The notes below the pieces were generated by a model that saw nothing but the letters and a program-made list of their open reading frames with translations, was not told where the DNA came from and made no database searches. Of a stretch of 8,807 nucleotides of DNA, positions 1 to 6,299 are shown in pieces. This stretch comes from Methanobacteriota archaeon (GTDB lineage Archaea > Halobacteriota > Bog-38 > Methanoflorentales > Methanoflorentaceae): contig JAJRBK010000023.1 in the NCBI GenBank assembly GCA_028679495.1, positions 1-8,807 on the forward strand, written 5' to 3'. Made by a program: the position numbers and the translations under genes. Each line of letters starts with the position of its first letter. Within the stretch, counting starts at the first letter, position 1.

Positions 1-138
1 AAAACCTCTTTGAGAAGTCCCGGGGCAGCTAACGTTCCAGATTGGCCGCATTTCTGATTAAAAGGCTTATGACTTCGCTACTTAGTAGTATGGACCGCTG
101 CTATTTAATTTATTTGTCCGCACGAGCGCAGCGAACTA
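1..138. other. Left edge; no confident gene, possible 5' end of a minus-strand ORF
   Basis: No recognisable gene is seen here. On the minus strand an ATG at 49-51 opens 17 codons that run off the left edge without a stop, with a TAA two codons upstream. An A/T-rich stretch at about 101-114 could serve it as a promoter, but there is no Shine-Dalgarno sequence and the visible residues are too few to recognise. On the plus strand the longest frame entering from the left closes with TGA at 55-57, so it could equally be the tail of an upstream gene. I looked for a tRNA around the small hairpin at about 5-17 and found no cloverleaf. Confidence 0.25.
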
Positions 139-1053
139 TTAGTCGCCACGTTGCTTGATTATGGCTAACACCTTTTCAGCAAGCGCTTTGCTTTGTTCAA
201 TTCTGTGCATGAGTATATCATGGTGCACTACACTCAACCCTTCGGGCTTCGTGTGGCTTTCGACGTCAGAATCGCTTGTATCCACAACCAAGACATCCAG
301 AAAGTCTTCGTAGAATTGAGCGACACCCAATGAGGTCACAGGGAGCCCCTCTGCTTCCATAAACTGCCGTGCGGGGCCACTTACAGGCTCTCCCCGTATT
401 ATTGGACTTATAGCAATTACGAAGCTGTCCTTGAGCGCCTTTTTTACGCCTTCAACGCTTAGTATAGTTCCTATGCTTGATACTGGGTTTGATGGTCCAA
501 TAACGACTGAGTCGTGGCACTCAAAAGCAGCTCGTACCTGTGGCGTCATCGTACCATGTTTGGGGTTTACATGTAACACCCTTGGCTTTCGCTCATATTT
601 GATCAGAAAGTCTTGAATGTGCATTTCACCTCGGTCAGTGATCACCGTGGTTGGGACAAAGTCATCTGTCATCGGAAGCACTGTCGCTTCGACGGAGAAT
701 GACCTGCAAATCTGGCGTGTAGCTTGTGTCAAGGTAATACCTTGGCGTAACAGCTGCGTTCGCATTATATGCGTGGCCCTATCAAGATCTCCCACGATCA
801 TCTCCTCGTCATAGCCACGCTTGACCAGTTCTTCGTACGTTCTGAATGTGTCGTCTCGTATTCCCCACCAACGTTCTGTAACGATTCGAGCTACCGTGTA
901 GATGACTGTATCTACATCAGGACATACGAGATTGCCTGAGACCCACATATCATCGCCTGTGTTAACGATGGCGGTTAGCTCCTTTTCAGGCAGAAGGGTG
1001 AGTAATCCTCTAAGTAACTTAGGACCCCCCGTCCCTCCAGATAGCACAAGCAA
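139..1053 (-). CDS. cofD: 2-phospho-L-lactate transferase CofD
   Basis: CofD transfers 2-phospho-L-lactate from its GDP-activated form to FO, giving F420-0 in cytosolic coenzyme F420 synthesis. The 304-residue protein has the usual family length. Its N-terminus carries the glycine-rich LSGGTGGPKLL motif (residues 4-14), followed by VNTGDD (30-35), whose acidic pair belongs to the active-site region in the family. WWGIRDD and the later GPSNPVSSIGTIL segment are also CofD hallmarks. The start is a TTG. It is the second codon after an in-frame TAA, and GAGGG lies six to eleven bases upstream (1061-1065 on the plus strand). A GTG two codons later is the alternative start. A TATA-like CTTTATGTATAG sits at 1081-1092. 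The gene is divergent from the lpdD-like/ubiX/ubiD operon and no other F420 gene is visible. The product call is firm; the exact start less so. Confidence 0.95.
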   Translation of the reverse strand: MLVLSGGTGGPKLLRGLLTLLPEKELTAIVNTGDDMWVSGNLVCPDVDTVIYTVARIVTERWWGIRDDTFRTYEELVKRGYDEEMIVGDLDRATHIMRTQLLRQGITLTQATRQICRSFSVEATVLPMTDDFVPTTVITDRGEMHIQDFLIKYERKPRVLHVNPKHGTMTPQVRAAFECHDSVVIGPSNPVSSIGTILSVEGVKKALKDSFVIAISPIIRGEPVSGPARQFMEAEGLPVTSLGVAQFYEDFLDVLVVDTSDSDVESHTKPEGLSVVHHDILMHRIEQSKALAEKVLAIIKQRGD

Positions 1054-1128
1054 GTTTTATCCCTCGTATCGAATAGAATTCTATACATAAAGCGCTATCT
1101 GCTTTCTGTAACGAGTGCAACCACGCGC

Positions 1129-1144
1129 GAAAGGCCGTCCTTTC
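1129..1144. repeat. Perfect 6-bp inverted repeat, GAAAGG-ccgt-CCTTTC
   Basis: The two arms are exact reverse complements separated by four bases, so either transcript could fold a short hairpin. It is not followed by a T tract on the plus strand and lies mid-gap, so an intrinsic terminator is unlikely. Its role is unknown. Confidence 0.5.
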
Positions 1145-1150
1145 CATGAG

Positions 1151-1167
1151 TTCGTAATTTTCGTAAT
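1151..1167. repeat. Tandem octamer TTCGTAAT repeated with 9-base period
   Basis: TTCGTAAT occurs at 1151-1158 and again at 1160-1167. The pair is flanked by ATGAG on both sides (1146-1150 and 1166-1170). It may be a regulator binding site or a chance short repeat in A/T-rich DNA. Confidence 0.4.
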
Positions 1168-1219
1168 GAGGATAATCGCGGCCTGTAAGCCAGTAGCCCC
1201 AGTCGCTTCATTTAAACGA

Positions 1220-1235
1220 AGGCTTTACAAAGCCT
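1220..1235. promoter_or_regulatory. 16-bp inverted repeat upstream of the lpdD-like/ubiX/ubiD operon
   Basis: AGGCTTT-AC-AAAGCCT is a perfect seven-base-arm palindrome interrupted only by its two central bases. It lies just downstream of a TTTAAA element (1211-1216) and about 107 bases before the preferred operon start. That is where an operator for a dimeric repressor could overlap the transcription start. The operator role is inferred from position and symmetry alone. Confidence 0.4.
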
Positions 1236-1341
1236 GAAGTCCAAGAGTGTAAGCACGTTATTCAGAGCGCATCGAATGTTCCCTGTCTTCTCAGTCTTCA
1301 GGCGCAGGCGCAACACAACTTGGTGGTGTAGGGGCGTAGAT

Positions 1342-1695
1342 ATGCCGGACGAACGCTTAGTGTTAAGAAAGAATTCTGGTCCAGTGGAGCTGGAACTTAC
1401 AGCAGCAGTGATCGGTCACGATCTACTCGTCGTCATTACTGGAGGAGAATCTCACCTTGGGGCCGTTGCCGTGGGCGGGTTTGCGACGAGGTCTTATGTC
1501 TCAGTAATTACCATGCCCGGTCATAAGGATGATTGTATTGCGAAGGAGGCGGCTTCACGTATTGCGGAACACCTCAAACGTGCATGCGCCGTGCTTGTAG
1601 GAATTCATTTGACTAATCCTTCCAAAGAACAGATCACTAACGTCGTAAAAGATGCACTTGCGCTCGTGGATAGGATGATTGAGGATCTTAAATGA
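1342..1695 (+). CDS. LpdD-like protein, putative prenylated-flavin chaperone
   Basis: This 117-residue protein matches the small family I know as LpdD-like (the third, D component beside UbiX and UbiD in bacterial hydroxyaryl decarboxylase clusters), described as a prenylated FMN chaperone. Visible hallmarks, numbered from the ATG at 1342, are the VELELTAAVIGHDLLVVITGGE stretch in the N-terminal third, the HLGAVAV strand just after it, a central GHKDD motif and a C-terminal GIHLTNPSKEQI segment. An upstream in-frame ATG at 1276 would add 22 basic, tryptophan-containing residues. I prefer 1342 because a G-rich stretch (1331-1334) lies seven bases ahead and the homologous core begins there. The stop overlaps the ubiX start (ATGA), which implies translational coupling. 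The family call is good; the biochemical role in archaea is inference. Confidence 0.8.
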   Translation: MPDERLVLRKNSGPVELELTAAVIGHDLLVVITGGESHLGAVAVGGFATRSYVSVITMPGHKDDCIAKEAASRIAEHLKRACAVLVGIHLTNPSKEQITNVVKDALALVDRMIEDLK

Positions 1696-2243
1696 TTACA
1701 GTTGCTATTACCGGGGCGAGTGGCGTTCAGTATGGTATTCGGTTATTAGAAGTGTTACAAGAGCTGCAAGAAAAAACACAACTTGTGGTAACCAATAATG
1801 CCCAAAAAATCATAGAAGCTGAGACCACATCAAGCCTGAGTTATGTCAAATCATTAGCAGAGCAAACGTTCGATGAAAATGATTTTACTGCACCAATTGC
1901 AAGTGGCTCTTGTCTTGAAGACGGCATGGTTATAGCGCCCTGCAGTATGAAAACGGTTGGCAGCATTGCAAGCGGTGTCTCTATGAACCTCGTTGCACGG
2001 GCAGCAGACGTCTGCTTGAAGGAGAGGAGAGAACTCATCCTCGTTGTCCGTGAGACGCCCTTAAATGCAATTCATTTGAGTAACCTGCTAAAAGTAACGC
2101 AGTGCGGAGCGATAGTCGTTCCAGCGAGTCCAGGATTCTACACACGCCCATCTACGATCTCCGATCTGATCGATATCATAGTTGCGCGTGTGCTCGATTT
2201 ACTGCAGATAAGTCACTCTCTTTCAAAGCGATGGAGAGACTGA
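1692..2243 (+). CDS. ubiX: Flavin prenyltransferase UbiX
   Basis: UbiX joins a dimethylallyl group to reduced FMN, making prenylated FMN, the cofactor of UbiD decarboxylases. The 183-residue length is normal. The Rossmann-like start AITGASGVQYGIRLL binds flavin phosphate, and the central APCSMKTVGSIASG, VVRETPL and PASPGFYTRP motifs (the last two in the C-terminal half) are diagnostic of UbiX. The start is fixed by GAGGAT five bases upstream and by the four-base ATGA overlap with the lpdD-like gene. Its TGA stop shares one base with the ubiD ATG (TGATG at 2241-2245). The three genes are therefore one translationally coupled unit, with cofactor production placed directly before its consumer. 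No broken motif was seen. Confidence 0.96.
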   Translation: MITVAITGASGVQYGIRLLEVLQELQEKTQLVVTNNAQKIIEAETTSSLSYVKSLAEQTFDENDFTAPIASGSCLEDGMVIAPCSMKTVGSIASGVSMNLVARAADVCLKERRELILVVRETPLNAIHLSNLLKVTQCGAIVVPASPGFYTRPSTISDLIDIIVARVLDLLQISHSLSKRWRD

Positions 2244-3481
2244 TGAGGCAATTCATCCACCACCTAAAAGAGCAAGGTCAACTTACGATCGTGGAGGATA
2301 AGGTGTCTCCGATTTTAGAGGCGCCTAGGTTGGCACAAGGACAGGGGCCGACGTTTTTCGAAAGAGTTGATGGGGCTAAAGCCATCGTAAATCTCGTCGG
2401 TTCACGTAAGATCCTTGCTGATGCACTGCACGTAGACGAAAAAGGTCTTATCAATAAATTGTTGCACACAGGACCGACGGGTACAACGAGTATCCAGGAT
2501 TTCAACTGGCCGCGCAAAACGCGCCCAGATTTAGTCAAGCTGCCCATTATGAGATTTTTCGAACGAGATGGCGGCCGTTATGTCACGGCAGGCATAATAA
2601 TCGCCAAATACAGAGAACACGTAAATGCATCAATCCACCGGATGATGGTGCTTGACAGCACCTCGCTTGCAGTGCGGCTTGTTCCTCCGCGCCATACTTA
2701 CCTTATGCACAGAGCAAGCGCGAAAAAAGGGGAGTCCCTAAACGTGGCAATAGCCATCGGCGTGGATCCTGTGACCCTGTTCGGCGTCTCAACAAGGGTG
2801 CCGTGCGGCCTCGAGTTTAATTATGTGGCGGCGCTCAAGCAGGATGTACAACCTCTTGTGATGTGTGAGAACGGAGTGCCAGTACCGCCATGCGAGATCG
2901 TTTTAGAAGGGCATATTCACCCAACAAAAACGGCTGCGGAAGGGCCATTTGTAGACCTTACAGGGACTTACGACGTTGTTAGGCCGGAACCCGTCATAGA
3001 GCTAACCTGCATGAAGTCCAACAGAGATCCCATATACCACTCCATCCTTCCAGCGAGCGTTGAGCACGCGCTTCTGATGGGTATCCCTTATGAGCCTCTA
3101 ATCTTAAAATCGTGCCAACGCGCTGCAAAAGTTAAGAACGTTATATTGACAGAGGGCGGGCGACACTATTTGCACGCTATTATTCAGATAGAAAAGCAGA
3201 CTGAGGGTGATGCGAAAAACGTCATTATGGCAGCTTTCGCAGCACATACCAGCCTGAAACATGCTGTTGTGATCGACGAAGATATCGATATCTACAACAA
3301 AAATGATGTAGAATACGCGATCGCTACGCGAGTACGAGGTGATGTTGATATCTTGATGGTGCCAAACGTCAGAGGCTCCTCGCTGGATCCGAGGGCAGCG
3401 TCTGATGGTACAACGACAAAGGTCGGGGTCGATGCGACGGCACCACTTAACGACCGCTGGAAGTTTGAAAGAGTACGGTAA
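2243..3481 (+). CDS. ubiD: UbiD family decarboxylase, probable anhydromevalonate phosphate decarboxylase
   Basis: UbiD enzymes use prenylated FMN for reversible decarboxylation of unsaturated acids. In archaea the member of this size class is the decarboxylase of trans-anhydromevalonate 5-phosphate, giving isopentenyl phosphate in the archaeal mevalonate pathway. That substrate is assumed here from lineage. The protein has 412 residues. Visible motifs are NASIHRMMV (128-136, Arg133 matching the catalytic arginine), HRASAKKGE, EGPFVDLTGTY (Glu233, Asp238) and a C-terminal DIDIYNKNDVEYAIATR. The position usually written as the second Glu of EGPFGE is Asp here. The frame stays open upstream to 2102, but ATG 2243 is preferred: GGAG lies six bases before it and it shares a base with the ubiX stop. 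Confidence 0.93.
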   Translation: MRQFIHHLKEQGQLTIVEDKVSPILEAPRLAQGQGPTFFERVDGAKAIVNLVGSRKILADALHVDEKGLINKLLHTGPTGTTSIQDFNWPRKTRPDLVKLPIMRFFERDGGRYVTAGIIIAKYREHVNASIHRMMVLDSTSLAVRLVPPRHTYLMHRASAKKGESLNVAIAIGVDPVTLFGVSTRVPCGLEFNYVAALKQDVQPLVMCENGVPVPPCEIVLEGHIHPTKTAAEGPFVDLTGTYDVVRPEPVIELTCMKSNRDPIYHSILPASVEHALLMGIPYEPLILKSCQRAAKVKNVILTEGGRHYLHAIIQIEKQTEGDAKNVIMAAFAAHTSLKHAVVIDEDIDIYNKNDVEYAIATRVRGDVDILMVPNVRGSSLDPRAASDGTTTKVGVDATAPLNDRWKFERVR

Positions 3482-3581
3482 AGCTATAATCAGCGAACAG
3501 AGGTTTCGATCGAGTGAGAGCTGTTTCACTCACATGAAGTTAGTCCGATCAAGCTTAAGTCAAAGGAGTCGAGTTTTATTT
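3482..3581 (+). promoter_or_regulatory. ubiD-trm1 spacer with TATA-like element and hairpin
   Basis: A CTATAAT element (3484-3490) lies just after the ubiD stop and would place a transcript start near 3510. A hairpin follows at 3512-3531 (GAGTGA pairing with TCACTC, extended by a G-U and an A-T pair, with a four-base loop). AAAGGAG at 3562-3568 is the best Shine-Dalgarno candidate for trm1, 13 bases before GTG 3582. The hairpin abuts an in-frame ATG at 3534 and would hinder its use. Promoter and regulatory roles are inferred. Confidence 0.4.
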
Positions 3582-4766
3582 GTGCAAACAGACCTTGCTA
3601 TTGAAGGTACGACACGAGTCTTGGTACCGCGCTTAGATCTAAGTGCTTCATATCCCCCATCATCAGCGCCAGTCTTTTACAATCCACAGATGGAGCTGAG
3701 CAGGGACATTAACGTGGCTTGTATGAAAGTCTTAGCTGAGGAGCGCAGCGCAGCACACCGCCTGACATACCTCGATGCTCTAGCAGGTTCGGGAATTCGA
3801 GGTCTTAGAGTCTCTAACGAAGTGAATTTAAGCGTCACTCTCAACGATAACAACCTCGAAGCATATCGCCTCATCAAGGAAAACGTGAAAAGGTTACATC
3901 CTAACGTTGAAGCTACACATCTTGACGCTAATGTGCTCCTTTCAAGGACTACATTTGGCGTTGTAGACATAGATCCCTTTGGATCACCAGCTCCTTTTAT
4001 AGATGCAGCTTGTAGATCTGTGCGTGAAATGTTATGCGTAACAGCAACTGACACCGCTCCTTTGAGTGGAGCTCATTTTAACGCGGGCGTTAGGAGGTAC
4101 TCTGCAGTTCCAGCGAACACAGAGTATCACGCTGAGACTGGAGTAAGGATACTCATTGGAAAAATCGCTCGAGAGATCGTCAAATATGATAAAGCTATTG
4201 TGCCAATGCTGTCACACGCAACAGGACATTACTACCGAACGTACGTTTTGGTTGGTACGGGTGCAGCAGCAGCCGACAAATGCATAAACGAGCTTGGATA
4301 TATCGGGCATTGCACGAAGTGTGGACACAGATACATCATCCCAGGGCTTGCCCCAAGCGGAATATCAGATTGTGCGGTATGCGAGGCTCAACACGATCTT
4401 GCAGGTCCGCTCTGGCTTGGATCATTGCACGACCGCCAATTTTGTGCAAATGTTGTAGCAAAGATAACCGCTGGCGTTTTTAGAACAAGCAAGCAAGCCC
4501 AGCGGATTATTGAACGATGTATAGATGAGCTAGACACGGTCACGTTTTTCGATTATCATGAACTGCTTAAGGAACTTCAGCAACCTCCAATGCCGATTGA
4601 GCAGCTCTTGGCTGCGTTGCGTCGTAGCGGTTACCAGGCATCCAGGACCCATTTTTCAGGCACTTCAGTCAAAACCGATGCGGACGTAACAACTCTAAAG
4701 AAGGTTTTACGCGACCTAAGCGCCAATGCTATGCTTCAAAGCCATGACATGCCTCCCGACAGATAG
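3582..4766 (+). CDS. trm1: tRNA (guanine26-N2)-dimethyltransferase Trm1
   Basis: Trm1 dimethylates N2 of G26 at the D-arm/anticodon-arm junction of tRNA using S-adenosylmethionine. With the GTG start the protein has 394 residues. PVFYNPQMELSRD (30-42) is the family signature, DALAGSGIRGLR (65-76) the SAM-binding loop, DIDPFGSP (129-136) the catalytic motif, and TATDTAPLSG follows it. Two CxxC pairs (Cys244/Cys247 and Cys264/Cys267) form a zinc ribbon typical of many archaeal Trm1 proteins. In-frame ATGs at 3405 (inside ubiD) and 3534 would add up to 59 residues. I chose GTG 3582 because the distance to the conserved VLVP strand matches my recollection of the Pyrococcus protein and a Shine-Dalgarno-like AAAGGAG precedes it. 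It ends in TAG. Confidence 0.95.
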   Translation: MQTDLAIEGTTRVLVPRLDLSASYPPSSAPVFYNPQMELSRDINVACMKVLAEERSAAHRLTYLDALAGSGIRGLRVSNEVNLSVTLNDNNLEAYRLIKENVKRLHPNVEATHLDANVLLSRTTFGVVDIDPFGSPAPFIDAACRSVREMLCVTATDTAPLSGAHFNAGVRRYSAVPANTEYHAETGVRILIGKIAREIVKYDKAIVPMLSHATGHYYRTYVLVGTGAAAADKCINELGYIGHCTKCGHRYIIPGLAPSGISDCAVCEAQHDLAGPLWLGSLHDRQFCANVVAKITAGVFRTSKQAQRIIERCIDELDTVTFFDYHELLKELQQPPMPIEQLLAALRRSGYQASRTHFSGTSVKTDADVTTLKKVLRDLSANAMLQSHDMPPDR

Positions 4767-4767
4767 C

Positions 4768-4784
4768 TTTCAAATACATTGAAA
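4768..4784 (+). terminator. Inverted repeat directly after trm1, possible terminator
   Basis: TTTCAA-ataca-TTGAAA begins one base after the trm1 stop in the convergent gap with the DUF106 gene. It is a weak A/T-rich stem without a following T run, so it is not a bacterial-type terminator. A role in 3'-end formation or transcript protection is only suggested by position. A second short repeat (GCTAT/ATAGC, about 4823-4840) lies further on. Confidence 0.3.
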
Positions 4785-4862
4785 CGGGCTACACACGTCT
4801 CAGTTAGTGCGAACGTTTTGCTGCTATATCGAGAGATAGCTATACAGTAAACGAAACGCTTG

Positions 4863-5471
4863 TTACATACCTAATGTCTTACGTATGACTTGTGTAAAGA
4901 CCAATGAGCATAGCAGGTACCAGATGAGCCATACGGGCATTCCGAGAATGACGCCTTGCGTGTACGCCAACTGCCCAAAATAAGGCATGTTAATGGTCGT
5001 CGCTACGTACGAGGACAACGTGCTGCTGTACATTATATAGCTCATCCAGCCAAAAATTGGGAGCGAGATAACGAGGATGTATGGCATCGGCTTCATTGTC
5101 TGCGACTGAACGTCCATACTGAGTGCCATCACTTCCTCGCGCCGCGGCTCGAGCTTCTTTAACTTACCCTTATCACCTGCGATTTGAGCTTCCCGGTATT
5201 CTTTTTGAAAGTCTTTCATGACCGCTTGTGATTCTTTGACTTTTTCTTGGTCAACGAAGCGATTGAGGAGGAGCGAGCTATAGGCGCCTGTTATAACTGA
5301 GAGGAGCAATATTGTAATAAACAGCGGCACATGGAGGTTTGTCACCAAGCCTCCAAGAACGTAGTTCATGGCTTCGCCTATCGGGTTGCGAAGGAGTGTA
5401 TATAGAACCGTTACAACGAGGTAGATTAACAAAAGCCTCGTCATAACACCGGTCGTGCTTTTTTTCGCCAT
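4863..5471 (-). CDS. DUF106 membrane protein, archaeal Oxa1/EMC3-like insertase family
   Basis: This 202-residue membrane protein belongs to the DUF106 (EMC3/TMCO1) family, the archaeal branch of the YidC/Oxa1 insertase superfamily, which is thought to help insert membrane proteins at the ribosome/Sec translocon. Hydrophobic segments are visible at about 12-31, 48-70, 128-148 and 172-196. Between the second and third lies a charged, lysine/glutamate-rich region (about 71-118) expected to form the family's cytosolic coiled coil. The ATG is preceded by GAGGG four bases upstream. A TATA element on the minus strand at 5545-5551 predicts a leader of about 50 bases. The gene often neighbours secY and adk in other archaea; neither is here. 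Function is known from the family, not proven for this protein. Confidence 0.88.
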   Translation of the reverse strand: MAKKSTTGVMTRLLLIYLVVTVLYTLLRNPIGEAMNYVLGGLVTNLHVPLFITILLLSVITGAYSSLLLNRFVDQEKVKESQAVMKDFQKEYREAQIAGDKGKLKKLEPRREEVMALSMDVQSQTMKPMPYILVISLPIFGWMSYIMYSSTLSSYVATTINMPYFGQLAYTQGVILGMPVWLIWYLLCSLVFTQVIRKTLGM

Positions 5472-5544
5472 CGAGCCCTCTTTTTTTAGCTACTTAAGCA
5501 GAGTATTTCAACGAACGAGATGTATCTCTTGAAGTATGGTGTCT

Positions 5545-5551
5545 CTTTATA
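5545..5551 (-). promoter_or_regulatory. TATA box for the DUF106 gene
   Basis: The minus strand reads GCTATAAAG here. Archaeal start sites lie about 25 bases downstream, predicting initiation near 5523 and a roughly 50-base leader carrying the GAGGG ribosome site. A weaker alternative, CTATTTATT, lies about 20 bases further upstream. Confidence 0.45.
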
Positions 5552-5584
5552 GCGTCGCTGCGAATAAATAGTTTTACGTGCATT

Positions 5585-5624
5585 GAACTCCTGTTTTTGT
5601 GGCACGTGTCAGAGCAGGAGCTTC
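5585..5624 (-). terminator. Long hairpin immediately after the rlmE stop
   Basis: On the minus strand, one base after the rlmE TAG, GAAGCTCCTG pairs with CAGGAGTTC (nine pairs with one bulged C). The loop is about 21 bases and ends in an A run. The loop itself holds a self-complementary CACGTG core. No T tract follows at once, so it may be a 3' stability element rather than an intrinsic terminator. Confidence 0.4.
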
Positions 5625-5625
5625 C

Positions 5626-6246
5626 CTATTGCTTAACGTTTGATGCTAGCGCGTTTCTCTGTTGCCGACTAAAGCGTTTGCCAATCAAGTAGATCTCAGC
5701 ACTCTGCTTCCGTGATGCTTGCGGATTAAAGGCACGTGTAAAGCTAAAAAACGAGCTCATCTCGTGTACGAACGCGTTAAACAAATCTCCTTGGAACACC
5801 TTAACGAGAAAATTGCCGCCTGGCCTAAGCGTTCGCTCAGCTACTTTTAGGGCAGATCGTGCAAGATCGATTGACCTCGCGTGGTCGAGGCTCCAAACCC
5901 CGCTTAAGTTTGGAGCCGCGTCTGATACGACTACATCAACGCTCTCCGCAACTCTCCGTATCTTTTCGACTGTTTCAGCAGCAGTGATATCTGCCTTGAT
6001 AAAAACTACGCCTTCCAAAGGGGCTATTTGCTGGCGATCTACCGCAATAGCTGTTGCATTCAAAGCGAGAATCACTTGGAGCCACCCGCCCGGAGCGGCA
6101 CCTAAATCGACCACTACATCGCCCTCTCGTATGATATGGTAGCGTTCTTGAATCTGCATCAACTTGTATGACGCACGTGAACGAAATCCTTCAGATTTTG
6201 CCCGCTTGTAATAGTAATCATTACGCCTCTTTTTCATCTCGCTCAT
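5626..6246 (-). CDS. rlmE: RlmE/FtsJ family 23S rRNA ribose 2'-O-methyltransferase
   Basis: RlmE (FtsJ/RrmJ) methylates the 2'-OH of a uridine in the A-loop of 23S rRNA late in large-subunit assembly. From the ATG at 6246 the protein has 206 residues, the normal family size. The complete K-D-K-E catalytic tetrad is visible: Lys28 in RSRASYKL, Asp109 in SDAAPNLSG, Lys149 in LVKVFQGD and Glu184 in SAEIYLIGK. The SAM-binding VDLGAAPGGW motif lies at about 46-55. A TTG at 6270 would add eight residues and an ATG at 6237 would remove three; none has a clear Shine-Dalgarno sequence. The TATA at 6300-6307 predicts a start near 6278. It is divergent from queD. The family is certain; the exact target nucleotide is known from relatives only. 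Confidence 0.94.
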   Translation of the reverse strand: MSEMKKRRNDYYYKRAKSEGFRSRASYKLMQIQERYHIIREGDVVVDLGAAPGGWLQVILALNATAIAVDRQQIAPLEGVVFIKADITAAETVEKIRRVAESVDVVVSDAAPNLSGVWSLDHARSIDLARSALKVAERTLRPGGNFLVKVFQGDLFNAFVHEMSSFFSFTRAFNPQASRKQSAEIYLIGKRFSRQQRNALASNVKQ

Positions 6247-6299
6247 CTGTGTACTTAAAACGTCATGCAACTAAATACTTCTATCACGCTCCACGAGTC

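Larger units (their letters stand above)
1054..1341. other. Divergent intergenic region between cofD and the ubi operon
   Basis: This 288-base gap must hold promoters for cofD (minus) and the lpdD-like/ubiX/ubiD operon (plus). It contains a weak cofD TATA (1081-1092), a TTTAAA-type element at 1211-1216 that could serve either strand, a perfect hairpin (1129-1144), a tandem octamer repeat (1151-1167) and a 16-base inverted repeat (1220-1235). On the minus strand one frame is open for 62 codons from 1207 to a TAA at 1019-1021, running into cofD in another frame. Its first ATG is at 1147. A second minus frame has a 38-codon ORF from ATG 1211 to TAG 1095. Neither is assigned a function. The density of structure would also fit an untranslated RNA or an eroded element. 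Confidence 0.5.

Noticed and set aside
1..60. Possible tRNA from the hairpin CCTCTTTGAG and nearby GC-rich bases
   Set aside because: No acceptor pairing, T-loop or correctly closed anticodon stem can be drawn on either strand.
1208..1210. Minus-strand TGA between an open stretch and the protein-like SDW frame, considered as a selenocysteine codon
   Set aside because: The frame upstream reaches another TGA within about 16 codons, has no start with a ribosome site, and shows no recognisable selenoprotein.
2102..2242. 47-residue N-terminal extension of UbiD overlapping ubiX
   Set aside because: It is Ser/Arg-rich, lies over conserved UbiX C-terminal codons, and ATG 2243 has a well-spaced GGAG and the classic one-base stop-start overlap.
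3104..3529. Minus-strand 141-codon open frame opposite the ubiD 3' end
   Set aside because: It lies antisense to strongly conserved UbiD sequence and its translation is cysteine-rich and featureless, typical of a shadow frame.
3677..4054. Minus-strand 125-codon open frame opposite trm1
   Set aside because: It is fully antisense to the conserved Trm1 SAM-binding and DPFG region, with an Arg/Ser-rich translation and no promoter or ribosome site.
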